Positions 16,336 through 24,904 of a DNA stretch of 64,000 nt are shown one piece after another (position 1 is the stretch's first letter; each line of letters opens with the position of its first letter). Below the pieces are notes generated by a model. The model did no database searches. It was not told the origin of the DNA and saw only the letters and a list, made by a program, of their open reading frames with translations. A program made the translations under genes and the position numbers. This DNA is from Arthrobacter sp. PAMC25564 (lineage in GTDB: Bacteria; Actinomycetota; Actinomycetes; Actinomycetales; Micrococcaceae). Location: contig NZ_CP039290.1 of the NCBI RefSeq assembly GCF_004798705.1, positions 372,001-436,000 of the forward strand. Direction: 5' to 3'.

Positions 16336-18006
16336 CTAAGCCACTACCCTCAAGATCTCTTCGATGGACGTCAGGCCCATCCTGACCTTCTCCCAGCCAT
16401 CTTCGCGCAAGGTCAGCATCCCCTGCTCACGCGCCACGCGGGCGATCTCGGCGCTTGAGGACCGGGCGACGGCCAGCCGCTCGATTTCCTCCGTCACCGT
16501 CATGACCTCGTGCACGGCCATCCGCCCACGGTAGCCCGTCTGTGAGCAGCCGGTGCAGCCGCCGGGCCGGTACAGCACCGGCGGCGGCCTGTCCGGGTCG
16601 AAACTGAAGCGCAGCGCGGCGAGCTTCTCCGGCTCGTATTCCACCGGCCGTTTGCACCGGTCGCAGAGCCTGCGCGCGAGCCGCTGCGCGACCACGCAGT
16701 CCATGGCGGATCCCACCAGGAACGGTTCGATCCCCATCTCGGTCAGTCGTGTGATGGCGCTCGGCGCGTCGTTGGTGTGGAGGGTGGAGAGCACAAGGTG
16801 GCCGGTCAGCGACGCCTCCACGGCGATCTGGGCCGTCTCGTGATCGCGGATTTCGCCAATCAGGACGACGTCGGGGTCGCTGCGCAGGATGGACCGCAGG
16901 GCGCTGGCAAACGTCAGCCCTGCCTTCGGATTGACCTGGACCTGGTTGATCCCGTCCATCCGGTACTCCACCGGGTCTTCCACCGTAATCACGTTGATCT
17001 CCGGCCGCGCCACCGTCTTCAGCGTGGTGTAGAGGGTGGTGGACTTCCCGGACCCCGTGGGCCCGGTCACCAGGATCATGCCGTAGGGCTTGGTGTAGGA
17101 GGTCTTGTAGGCTTCGAAGTTGTGTTCCAGCAGGTTCAGGTCACGCAGCGAGACGGTCAGCGAGCTGTTGTCAAGGATTCGCATGACGATTTTCTCGCCC
17201 CAGACCGTGGGCAGCGTCGCGACGCGCAGGTCCACGGTGCGGCTGCCGTGCCGGACCGACATCCGGCCGTCCTGCGGTTTGCGGCGCTCCGCGATGTCGA
17301 TGTCGCTCATGATCTTCAGCCGGGAAATCACGCCGTTCTGGATGCTCTTGGGTGCGCTTTGCATCTCGTGCAGCACGCCGTCGATCCGGTACCGGACGCG
17401 CACCTCGCTGGCCGTCGGTTCGATGTGGATATCGGAGGCGAGGTCCTGGATCGCCTGGCTCACCAGCAGGTTGACGAACCGGACGATCGGCACATCGTCC
17501 TCGAAGGAGTCGATCGGAGCCCGGCCGTCGTCCTCCGTCGCGACACTTTCTTCTTCAAGGGTGTGGGTGAGGTCGTTCAGCTCGTCGTCGGCGCGCAGGA
17601 ACCGGTCGAGGGCGGACAGCAGGTCGGCGCGGTCGGCAACAACAACATCCACCGGCAGCCTGGTGGCGGTGCGCACATCATCGATCGCCACGACATTTCC
17701 CGGATCCCACATCGCCAGCGTCACCCGCCCGTCGGCAATGGAAAGCGGCAGCACCTCATGCCTGCGGCACAACGACGGCGCCAGCCGGGAAACCGCGGCC
17801 CGGTCGATCGGGACGACGAGCAACTCGACAAACGGCAGATTGGCCTGCACGGCACGCGCCCTGGCAACCTGTGCACTCGTCACGTCGCCGTCGCTGAGCA
17901 GGCTGCGGATAGCCGCCGCATCGTTGGACCGGTCCCTGCCGAGCCGGGCCACGTGCTCGGGGGTCACCACGCCCTCCAGCAGCAAAATGTCCGTCAAGGA
18001 TGCCAC
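16336..18006 (-). CDS. pilB: Type IV pilus extension ATPase PilB
   Basis: A 556-residue hexameric ATPase that drives pilus polymerisation. It has an N-terminal MshEN-like domain (about 1-140), then the core with 'RYRIDGVLHEM', Walker A GPTGSGKST, 'RSDPDVVLIGEIRDHETA' and 'GHLVLSTLHTNDAPSAI'. The tetracysteine zinc site that separates extension from retraction motors is present (CDRCKRP...CTGCSQTGYRGR). MshEN domains can bind c-di-GMP, and a diguanylate cyclase gene lies at 54210, but I see no proof of binding here. It is the first gene of the operon, so a promoter should lie in 18007-18110. Confidence 0.94.
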   Translation of the reverse strand: MASLTDILLLEGVVTPEHVARLGRDRSNDAAAIRSLLSDGDVTSAQVARARAVQANLPFVELLVVPIDRAAVSRLAPSLCRRHEVLPLSIADGRVTLAMWDPGNVVAIDDVRTATRLPVDVVVADRADLLSALDRFLRADDELNDLTHTLEEESVATEDDGRAPIDSFEDDVPIVRFVNLLVSQAIQDLASDIHIEPTASEVRVRYRIDGVLHEMQSAPKSIQNGVISRLKIMSDIDIAERRKPQDGRMSVRHGSRTVDLRVATLPTVWGEKIVMRILDNSSLTVSLRDLNLLEHNFEAYKTSYTKPYGMILVTGPTGSGKSTTLYTTLKTVARPEINVITVEDPVEYRMDGINQVQVNPKAGLTFASALRSILRSDPDVVLIGEIRDHETAQIAVEASLTGHLVLSTLHTNDAPSAITRLTEMGIEPFLVGSAMDCVVAQRLARRLCDRCKRPVEYEPEKLAALRFSFDPDRPPPVLYRPGGCTGCSQTGYRGRMAVHEVMTVTEEIERLAVARSSSAEIARVAREQGMLTLREDGWEKVRMGLTSIEEILRVVA

Positions 18007-18117
18007 ACGCGCCTCCTTCAGGGACGCACCAGCCGCGTCCGTCGGCCAAACAGGAATGCCTGCCCTTCGTCGGCAAGCCTGCCAAGACTAACCCGCCCGG
18101 ATGCGGGACGGCGAGTG

Positions 18118-18180
18118 CAACGCGGGGTCACGTACGGCCCATGTCAGTGGGGATCATGGGCCGTAGGTGACCCCGCGTTG
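18118..18180. repeat. 63-bp near-perfect palindrome between pilB and the GH65 gene
   Basis: A 26-nt arm starting CAACGCGGGGTCACGTACGG (18118-18143) and its reverse complement (18155-18180) differ at one base and flank an 11-nt spacer. It would form a very stable cruciform or RNA hairpin. It lies behind the end of the GH65 gene and ahead of pilB, both on the minus strand. The form suggests a dispersed REP-like or MITE-like element, and it could also affect pilB transcription. Confidence 0.85.
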
Positions 18181-18226
18181 CTTTGGCGGGGGCTGCGGGG
18201 GTGGCGGGGGTCTAGGTGGCGGGGGT

Positions 18227-20560
18227 CTAGGAGGCGCGGGCGCGGACCACCGGGATCGACGCCGTCGGAAGTCCGCTGGGGAAAATCGTGGGCTCGGGGG
18301 CGGCCACGGGCGCCAGCGGAACCCGGACCGGCCCGCTGCCGATCGTGAAGAGTTCCCCGCGCACGTCGACCTGCAGCGGGGCACCCTCCCGGAGGCACAG
18401 CCGGATCGAGGCCTGGTCCAGTTCGACGTGCAGCAGCCGGCCCTGGATCTTCAAGTGGAACTCGAGCCCGTCCCAGTCCGTGGGCAGCCGCGGATCGAAG
18501 TACGGCACTGCGCCCTGGTCCCGCAGGCCGGCGAAGCCGCTGACCAGCGAGCTCCACACGCCACCGGTGGAGGCGATGTGGACCCCGTCGATCGTATTGC
18601 CGTGGGTGTCGTCGAGGTCGATGAACAGGGCGTGTGTGAAGTGCTCCAGCGCGGCCTTGCCGTAGCCGACCTCGGCCGCCATGATGCCCTGCACACAGGC
18701 GGACAGGGTGGAGTCGCCGGTGGTGATCGGGTCATAGAAGTCGAAGGCCCGGCGCTTGTCCTCGGCAGAGAAATCCTGCCATTGCAGGAACATGGCCAGC
18801 ACGGTGTCCGCCTGCTTGAGCACCTGGTGCCGGTAGATCACCAGCGGGTGGAAGTGCAGCAGGAGCGGGTACTTGGACCGCGGCGTGGTCCAGTCCCACG
18901 GTTCCAGGGTCATGAAGTCGTTGTCCTGCGAGTACACCTGGAGGTCCTCGTCGTAAGGCAGCTGCATCCGGTTGGCGGCCTGCTCCCAGAGCTCGCGTTC
19001 GGCGTCGTCGATCTCCGCATGCTCCAGCGCCGCGGCGGCGCGCAGGTTGAAGCGCGCCATGACGTTGGTGTACAGGTTGTCGTTGACGACGGCGGTGTAC
19101 TCGTCCGGGCCGGTGACGCCGTGGATGTGGAAGAGCCCGTCCTTGCCGAAGAAGCCCAGCGAGACCCACATCCGCGCGGTTTCGATCAGCAACTGGGAGC
19201 CCATGGTCGCCTGGAACTCCCGGTCCCCGCTGGCCCAGATGTAGCGGTTGGTGGCGAAGGCGATCGCGGCGGCGATGTGGAACTGGGCCGTTCCGGCGGC
19301 GTAGTAGGCGCTGGCCTCCAGCCCGTTGATGGTGCGCCACGGGAACAGGGCGCCGTCGACGCTGAGCTCCTTGGCGCGGATCTTGGCCTCGGGCAGCATT
19401 TCATGGCGGAATTCGAGCACCTGGCGGGCGTTGGCGGGGTTGGTGTAGCTCAGGTACGGCAGCAGGTACACCTCCTGGTCCCAGAAGTAGTGGCCGTCGT
19501 AGCCGGAGCCGGACACCCCCTTGGCCGGGATGCCGGCGACATCGGCGCAGGCCGTTGCCTGCGCCAGCTGGAAGAGGTTCCAGCGGACGGCCTGCTGCAG
19601 CTCGGTCTGGCCCGCCAGGACGATGTCACTCGTGGTCCAATAGTCGCGGTAGTGCGCCGTGCTCTCGGCGAAGACCTCGCCGACCGGCCGCAGGCCGGCC
19701 TCGGCGGCGTCGGCCAGGTCCTCGACGTTTTGCCCGACGGCGTAGCTGACGCTCTTCTCCAGCACGAACGGCACGGCGGGGCCGACGGCCAGCACGTAGC
19801 GGACGCTGCTGTCGTCCTGGTCCACCAGGGTCTCGAAGGGCTGGACCCCGGCGGAAGTCCAGTGGTCCACGGCCATACCGAGCCGCTGCCTGGATTCCGC
19901 GGCCTCCCAGGACAGGCGCAGCGAACCGTCGCCGCCGTCGAGCCGGACGGGCAGCAGCACACGGCCGGCGTGGCGTCCGGCGCGGCGCGGGTCGTGCTCG
20001 GAGTGGTCATCGACCGGCTGGTCCTGGCGGTTGATCACCGAGGACGTGACGTCGGCGGAGATGTCCCGGTCCGCTGCCACCTCCAGCGAGATGCCCAGCG
20101 CGCCGCGGGACTGGTAGCCGACGGCGCGCCGCTCCGTGGTGGTGACGGCGGCGCCGGAGCGGCATTGCCAGGTGATCCGGCATTCGTAGATGCCGGTGGC
20201 GAAATCAACGCTGCGCCGGTAGTCCAGGACGGTGGATTCGCCGAGGCTGAGGGTTTCGCCGTCGATGATCACGGTGAAGTTGTTGGCATCGGGGATGTAG
20301 AGGATCCGTTGGCCGGTCCGGGCGAAGCCGTAGGCGTTTTCGGCGTGCTTGATGTCCCAGGTCTCGTGGAATCCGTTGATGAAGCTGCCCGGAAGGTCGG
20401 CGTCGGCAGCAGCCCAATGGGCGCCGCGGATCCCCAGATGTCCGTTGCCGAGGCTGAAGAGGGTTTCCAGCGTGCCGGCGTTTCCGGGCAGGTGGACGGT
20501 CTCGACGAGCTTCCAGGGGTCGTTGGGGAACCGTGCGCGGTCCGAGGTGATGAGAGCCAT
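18227..20560 (-). CDS. Glycoside hydrolase family 65 disaccharide phosphorylase
   Basis: A 777-residue protein of standard GH65 length. It has the N-terminal beta-sandwich (about 1-270; LETLFSLGNGHLGIRGAHW), the (alpha/alpha)6 barrel with substrate motif 'SGSGYDGHYFWDQEVYLLPY', the general-acid region 'HGVTGPDEYTAVVNDNLYTN', and the C-terminal jelly-roll domain. Members phosphorolyse alpha-glucobioses (maltose, trehalose, kojibiose, nigerose) with inversion to beta-glucose-1-phosphate plus a sugar. The adjacent beta-phosphoglucomutase fits this product exactly. Linkage specificity cannot be read from motifs. No signal peptide, so it acts in the cytoplasm. It is the last gene of a lacI-pgmB-GH65 unit. 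Confidence 0.88.
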   Translation of the reverse strand: MALITSDRARFPNDPWKLVETVHLPGNAGTLETLFSLGNGHLGIRGAHWAAADADLPGSFINGFHETWDIKHAENAYGFARTGQRILYIPDANNFTVIIDGETLSLGESTVLDYRRSVDFATGIYECRITWQCRSGAAVTTTERRAVGYQSRGALGISLEVAADRDISADVTSSVINRQDQPVDDHSEHDPRRAGRHAGRVLLPVRLDGGDGSLRLSWEAAESRQRLGMAVDHWTSAGVQPFETLVDQDDSSVRYVLAVGPAVPFVLEKSVSYAVGQNVEDLADAAEAGLRPVGEVFAESTAHYRDYWTTSDIVLAGQTELQQAVRWNLFQLAQATACADVAGIPAKGVSGSGYDGHYFWDQEVYLLPYLSYTNPANARQVLEFRHEMLPEAKIRAKELSVDGALFPWRTINGLEASAYYAAGTAQFHIAAAIAFATNRYIWASGDREFQATMGSQLLIETARMWVSLGFFGKDGLFHIHGVTGPDEYTAVVNDNLYTNVMARFNLRAAAALEHAEIDDAERELWEQAANRMQLPYDEDLQVYSQDNDFMTLEPWDWTTPRSKYPLLLHFHPLVIYRHQVLKQADTVLAMFLQWQDFSAEDKRRAFDFYDPITTGDSTLSACVQGIMAAEVGYGKAALEHFTHALFIDLDDTHGNTIDGVHIASTGGVWSSLVSGFAGLRDQGAVPYFDPRLPTDWDGLEFHLKIQGRLLHVELDQASIRLCLREGAPLQVDVRGELFTIGSGPVRVPLAPVAAPEPTIFPSGLPTASIPVVRARAS

Positions 20561-20631
20561 AATGGGGGTCCTTGGCGGGTATTGGCTGCGGGTGGCGAAA
20601 AGTGCGGGGTGTGCGGCGGGGCGTGCGGAGG

Positions 20632-21369
20632 CTAGAGCAGCTCAGCGAGGTCGTTGACCACCAGGGTGGCGCCGGCGTCGAGCAGGGTCTGCCGGCCGGC
20701 TCCCCGGTCCACGCCGATCACGGAATGGAAGTTCCCGGCGCTTCCGGCCTGGACGCCGGAGACGGCATCCTCGACGACGACGCAGTCCCCGCTGGGCAGT
20801 CCCAGCAGCCGCGCGGCGTATTCGTAGGTGGCCGGGCTGGGCTTGCCGGGCAGCCCCTCGGCCACGGCGACGACGCCGTCCACCACCACCGGGAAATAAT
20901 CGGACAGGCCCGCTGCCTTGAGCACGGCCGGGGCGTTGCGGGAGGATGAGACGACGGCGAGCTTGAGTCCCCGGGCCAGCGCGGCTTCGATGAACCGTAC
21001 GGAGCCTTCGTACGGTTTCACGCCGCCGGCCGCGACGATGTCGTTGAAGACCTTGTTCTTGCGGTTGCCGAGGCCGTGGACGGTGTTGTTCTCCGGATCA
21101 TCATCCAGCGGGCCCTCGGGCAGGACGATGTTCCGGGAGGCCAGGAAATCGCGGACGCCATCGAACCGGGGCTTGCCGTCGATATGGTCGAAGTAGTCGC
21201 TTCCGGTGTAACCGGCCGCCTCCGGCACAGAGCGCAGGAAGCCGTCGAAGAGTTCCTGCCAGGCGCGTTCGTGCACGATCGCGGTGGGGGTCAGGACGCC
21301 GTCGAGGTCAAAGAGGATGGCGGAGGCGCCGGTCCAGCCCGGGGCGGCGGTGGCGGGGAGCTCAGTCAT
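20632..21369 (-). CDS. pgmB: Beta-phosphoglucomutase, HAD superfamily
   Basis: A 245-residue protein converting beta-glucose-1-phosphate to glucose-6-phosphate. Motif I 'ILFDLDGVLTPTAIVHERAW' carries the nucleophile Asp and the acid/base Asp of the HAD mutase group (DLDGV). Motif II is 'LAVVSSSRNAPAVL' and motif III/IV 'GKPSPATYEYAARLLGLPSGDCVVVEDAVSGVQAG'. The start at 21369 follows GGAAGGAC; the longer frame upstream is not conserved-looking. It is 71 bp upstream of the GH65 gene on the same strand and processes its product. Confidence 0.88.
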   Translation of the reverse strand: MTELPATAAPGWTGASAILFDLDGVLTPTAIVHERAWQELFDGFLRSVPEAAGYTGSDYFDHIDGKPRFDGVRDFLASRNIVLPEGPLDDDPENNTVHGLGNRKNKVFNDIVAAGGVKPYEGSVRFIEAALARGLKLAVVSSSRNAPAVLKAAGLSDYFPVVVDGVVAVAEGLPGKPSPATYEYAARLLGLPSGDCVVVEDAVSGVQAGSAGNFHSVIGVDRGAGRQTLLDAGATLVVNDLAELL

Positions 21370-21508
21370 GAATCGGTGTCCTTCCAGACGGCAGGCAAGT
21401 CGGTGGGTTTTTCGGCGGCGGTGCGGGACGGGGGCGGCGGTCATCGACGACGCCGGGCGCCGGACGCTGGGGGTGCTGCGGTGGTCCAGGGGCGTTGCGC
21501 CGTCCGGT

Positions 21509-22543
21509 TCAGCGGCGGCGGCGGGTGCTTCTGCGCTCCACCAGCCTGGTGTCCAGCACATGGCTGGTCGGGGGATTCGGAAGCCCCGGGTGGTGGAGTC
21601 TTTCAATCAGCAGGTTGGCTGCGAAGGCGCCCTGATCGGCTACTGGCTGGGCCATTGTGGTCAGTCCCAGGAACCAGCTCATCTGATGATCGTCTATTCC
21701 TATGATGGACACGTTCTTCGGCGCTGACAAACCGAACTCCCTCAGGGCCATGAGCGCACCGAAGGCTGTTTCGTCGCAGCCGGCCAGGATCGCGGACGGC
21801 ATCCTGCGGTTTTCGATCAGCTCGGTCATGGCCAGGCGGCCGCCGTCGATGCTGAAGCCGGCATCGATCACGAGGTCCGGATCGACGGTCAGGTCATGGT
21901 CCGCCAGGGCACGCCCAAAGCCCCGCAGCCGCTCGCTGCCGGTCACCACCGAGGGCCCGCCGGCCTCGCTCCCGGACAGCATGGCCAGGTCCCAGTGGCC
22001 GAGCCCGAGCAGGTGCTTGGTGGCCGTGCGCGCCGCCTCCTCGTTGTCGATGCCGACGTTGTCCCAGGGCACGCCGTGCATGCCGACGCTCGCCACGGCC
22101 AGCCCCGAGCCGGCAAGGGCTGCGATCTCGGCTTCGCTCAGGGCGATGTTGAGCAGGAGCACGCCGTCCACGCGCTGGGACAGCCCGGCCAGGTCGCCGA
22201 ACAGCTTCCGGTGCACGCTGGGCCGGTTCCGAAGGCTGATCAGGACGGTGTCATAACCGCCGGCGGCAAACACTTCCTCGGCAGCCTCCACGGCCTGGGC
22301 AAAGAACCAGGCGGTCGCGGTGGGGACGATGATGGCCACGGAACCGGTGCTTCCGCCGGCCAGCCGGGAGGCCGCGGACGATGCCTTGTAGCCCAGTTTG
22401 GCTGCCGCATCGCTGACCTTGGCCTGGGCTTTTTCGGAGACATTGGGCAGCTGGCGCAGCGCCCGGGAGACGGTACAGATGGACAACCCGGACAGCGCGG
22501 CGACGTCCTGGATGGTTGCGCGCGGGGTCTTGGCCTGCAGCAC
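21509..22543 (-). CDS. LacI-family repressor of the GH65/pgmB unit
   Basis: A 344-residue regulator with N-terminal HTH (TIQDVAALSGLSICTVSRAL, hinge SSAASRLAGGST) and a periplasmic-binding-protein-like effector domain. The GTG at 22543 is preceded by a GAAAGGG element; an ATG at 22588 (359 residues) is an alternative. It should sense a disaccharide or sugar phosphate and repress the downstream mutase and phosphorylase, and itself through the operator at 22602. Its C-terminus is Arg-rich (RSTRRRR). The effector is unknown. Confidence 0.85.
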   Translation of the reverse strand: MLQAKTPRATIQDVAALSGLSICTVSRALRQLPNVSEKAQAKVSDAAAKLGYKASSAASRLAGGSTGSVAIIVPTATAWFFAQAVEAAEEVFAAGGYDTVLISLRNRPSVHRKLFGDLAGLSQRVDGVLLLNIALSEAEIAALAGSGLAVASVGMHGVPWDNVGIDNEEAARTATKHLLGLGHWDLAMLSGSEAGGPSVVTGSERLRGFGRALADHDLTVDPDLVIDAGFSIDGGRLAMTELIENRRMPSAILAGCDETAFGALMALREFGLSAPKNVSIIGIDDHQMSWFLGLTTMAQPVADQGAFAANLLIERLHHPGLPNPPTSHVLDTRLVERRSTRRRR

Positions 22544-22601
22544 GGGCTCAGCCCTTTCTTCCCCCTGAAGTGATGGGCCAGTGAACATGGCCGAAGTAGA
22601 G

Positions 22602-22615
22602 TGTAAACGCTTACA
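22602..22615. promoter_or_regulatory. LacI-type operator ahead of the GH65-cluster regulator
   Basis: TGTAAACGCTTACA is close to the LacI-family consensus TGTAAGCGCTTACA and is a near-perfect palindrome with the central CG. It lies 59 bp before the GTG start of the regulator, consistent with autoregulation of the whole minus-strand unit. Confidence 0.75.
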
Positions 22616-22661
22616 AAATTGGCATGCAAGTGGAGAAACGCCGTTTGGTGCCGGCGGGGCG

Positions 22662-23291
22662 TCAGCGGGGCTTTAGCCGCAGCGCGTAGTGGCGCAGGAA
22701 GACGCTGACATCGACCAGTTCCGCCTTGGCGATGGAGTGCCCCATCCCGGGGTAGGTCCGCGCCGTGAGCGCGGTATTCCGGTGCAGCCATTCCCCGGTG
22801 TGCTCGACGGCGTCGTCGTTGATCACAACGTCCGCCCGGTCCCGGCCCCAGAAGAACGGCGGCCGGACCTCGAAGGATTCGCTCATTGCCAGCAGTTCGT
22901 TGTCCAGGACAAATCCGGACAGTCCGACGACGGCCCGGAACTGCGCGGGCCGGAGGCGCAGCAGCGTGCTCGCCATGGCCATTCCCTGCGAATAGCCGAG
23001 CAGGCTGACGCTGCTGTGCTGCGCTTTGACGGAGTCGATCCAGGCGAAGACGGCGTTCGTGCTGGAGATGACGTCAGCGAAATCGTGGGTGAGGAAGTAG
23101 TCCAGCAGGAACCAGCCGTAGTGGTCCCCGATCACCTTCGGGGCGCGCAGGGCCGCACAACTGAACTCGGGCGGAAGGGAGCCGAACAGCTGCGCCATCC
23201 GTGATTCGTCCGTTCCGTAGCCGTGCATCATCACCAGCAACGGCGTGCCGGCACGTTTGTGTTCGGGTTTGGACCAGGCGACTGTCTCCAT
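22662..23291 (-). CDS. Alpha/beta-hydrolase of the phospholipase/carboxylesterase family
   Basis: A 209-residue cytoplasmic hydrolase. 'PLLVMMHGYGTDE' is the oxyanion-hole strand, 'SVSLLGYSQGMAMASTLLRL' the nucleophile elbow (G-Y-S-Q-G), and 'GMGHSIAKAELVDVSVFL' holds the catalytic His. This matches the abhydrolase_2 / YpfH group, whose members are small-ester hydrolases of mostly unknown substrate. It lies upstream of the lacI operator and is not clearly in that operon. Confidence 0.82.
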   Translation of the reverse strand: METVAWSKPEHKRAGTPLLVMMHGYGTDESRMAQLFGSLPPEFSCAALRAPKVIGDHYGWFLLDYFLTHDFADVISSTNAVFAWIDSVKAQHSSVSLLGYSQGMAMASTLLRLRPAQFRAVVGLSGFVLDNELLAMSESFEVRPPFFWGRDRADVVINDDAVEHTGEWLHRNTALTARTYPGMGHSIAKAELVDVSVFLRHYALRLKPR

Positions 23292-23357
23292 GGGCCCAGC
23301 CTAACTTTCCCGCGGCCCCGGCCGGCTGCGCATCAACCCGTCGCCCCGGGGCGGGGG

Positions 23358-24578
23358 TCAGTCCGCGGTCATCACCAACGCGGTGCTGTGGCCGCCGAAG
23401 CCGAAGGCGTTGGCTATGCCAGCCGTCGCCGTCAGGCCCGAGACTGATTCCGGGATGATGTTGAGGCCGATTCCCTCGTCCGGGTTCGCAAGGGTGCGCG
23501 TGCCCGGGAACGCCCGGGTCCGCAGCGCCTGGATCATGACGACGGCACCGAGCGCGCCGGCGCCTCCGAGGAGGTGCCCGGTGAGGGACTTCGTTGACGT
23601 GACGGGAACCTGGTTTCCGAGGACGGCGGTGATGGCTTCCGCTTCCAGGCGGTCCCCCACCGGGGTGGAGGTCGCATGGGCGTGGACCAGGCCGATATCC
23701 CGGGGGCTCAGCCCTGCGTCCGCGATGGCCTTTTCCATCACCCGGCGCTGCATCGCCGGATCGGCAGCGACGATGTCGACGGCGTCGGACGTCACCGCGG
23801 TCCCGGCGACGACGCCCAGTATTTCCGCGCCGCGGGCGCGGGCATGGTCTTCGCGTTCCAGCACCAGGATGCCGGCGCCTTCGGCCAGCACGAACCCGTC
23901 CCGGTCCCGGTCGAAGGGCCGCGATGCGGACTGCGGATCCTCGTTTCGCGTGGACAAGGCACGGATTTGCGCAAAACCGCTGATGATCAGTCCGTTGATG
24001 CAGGAATCCACGCCGCCGGCAATCACAACGTCCGCGGCCCCGGCCCGGATCATGCCTGCCGCCTGCGAGATGGCTTCCGCCCCGGAGGCGCAGGCGCTCA
24101 CCGGGGTCCTTGCCCCGCCCTTGGCGCCGACGTCGATGGACACCCAGGCGGCGGGGGCGTTCGTCATGATGCGGGTGAGCGTGTGCGGGGATACCCGGCG
24201 GGGGCCGCTGCCGTCAAGGGTCCGGGTCTGCTCCAGCGTGGTGTCCAGGCCGCCGTAGCCGGAGCCGATCACCACCGCCAACCGTTCCGGGTCGGCTTCC
24301 GGGCGGCCGGCCTGCGCCCATGCTTCCCTCGCCGCGATGAGTGCCAACTGCCCGCACCGGTCCATCCTCTTGTATTCGGGAACGGAGAGCAGCGAAGCCA
24401 GGTCCGTGGTCACGCGGCCGGCCATGCGGACGGGCAGACCCTGCGCCCAGTCCTCGTCGAGCGCCCGGATTCCGGAGCGCCCGGCCAGCAGGGAGGCCCA
24501 GGTCTCGGCCGTCGTGCCGCCCACCGGGGTCACCGCGCCCAGTCCGGTGACGACGACCCTGGGGAAAAATTCAGACAT
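23358..24578 (-). CDS. fabF: Beta-ketoacyl-ACP synthase II (FabF-like)
   Basis: A 406-residue condensing enzyme with a complete Cys-His-His triad: 'TPVSACASGAEAISQA', 'VHAHATSTPVGD' and 'KSLTGHLLGGAGALG'. The ATG at 24578 starts the conserved MSEFFPRVVVTGLGAVTPVGG; upstream frame extension is not conserved-looking. It elongates acyl-ACP in fatty-acid synthesis. No other fab gene lies nearby, so it may be a second ketosynthase outside the main fab cluster, with some possibility of a specialised lipid role. Confidence 0.87.
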   Translation of the reverse strand: MSEFFPRVVVTGLGAVTPVGGTTAETWASLLAGRSGIRALDEDWAQGLPVRMAGRVTTDLASLLSVPEYKRMDRCGQLALIAAREAWAQAGRPEADPERLAVVIGSGYGGLDTTLEQTRTLDGSGPRRVSPHTLTRIMTNAPAAWVSIDVGAKGGARTPVSACASGAEAISQAAGMIRAGAADVVIAGGVDSCINGLIISGFAQIRALSTRNEDPQSASRPFDRDRDGFVLAEGAGILVLEREDHARARGAEILGVVAGTAVTSDAVDIVAADPAMQRRVMEKAIADAGLSPRDIGLVHAHATSTPVGDRLEAEAITAVLGNQVPVTSTKSLTGHLLGGAGALGAVVMIQALRTRAFPGTRTLANPDEGIGLNIIPESVSGLTATAGIANAFGFGGHSTALVMTAD

Positions 24579-24896
24579 TGCTAACCGTGATTCTGTGAGG
24601 CCCGCCGGGAGAGCGGGGCTGGCGCACTGCAAGGCCTGGCGCCAGGCACCCTTCAAGGGTACGTGCCGACTGTTGCGCATGCCCCACTCGTGAGGCCACG
24701 GGTGGACATACTCCTCATGTGCCCACCCCGCGGCGCGAAAAATGGACATGTCCCGAGGGAGCTGCCGCATGGCATCTGCGTTCCTGTTGTTTTCCATTGA
24801 CAAAGCAACAAGAACACAGATAAAGTCAATCAATTCCACTTCATGTGATGGGGGTCACTGAAGCGGATAACGGATTTCAGCAGTACTGACGCAATG
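24579..24896. other. Divergent intergenic region between fabF and the fructose operon
   Basis: About 320 bp without a credible gene. It must hold the fabF promoter and the fructose operon promoter described separately. The AT content rises sharply at 24770-24850, as expected for a promoter in this GC-rich genome. Confidence 0.5.
24797..24824 (+). promoter_or_regulatory. Predicted promoter of the fructose PTS operon
   Basis: TTGACA at 24797-24802 and GATAAA at 24819-24824 are 16 bp apart, in the AT-richest part of the intergenic region. The downstream repeat-like TCAATCAATTCC could be part of a DeoR-type operator, but I cannot define one. Confidence 0.5.
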
Positions 24897-24904
24897 GAGG
24901 GTAA

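Noticed and set aside
16777..18348. 523-residue plus-strand open frame running into the palindrome
   Set aside because: It is antisense to pilB for most of its length and crosses the non-coding palindrome; no motif supports it.
18167..20635. 822-residue open frame on the plus strand
   Set aside because: It is the antisense shadow of the GH65 gene, produced by high third-position GC; composition is Gly/Val/His/Arg-rich and no domain is seen.
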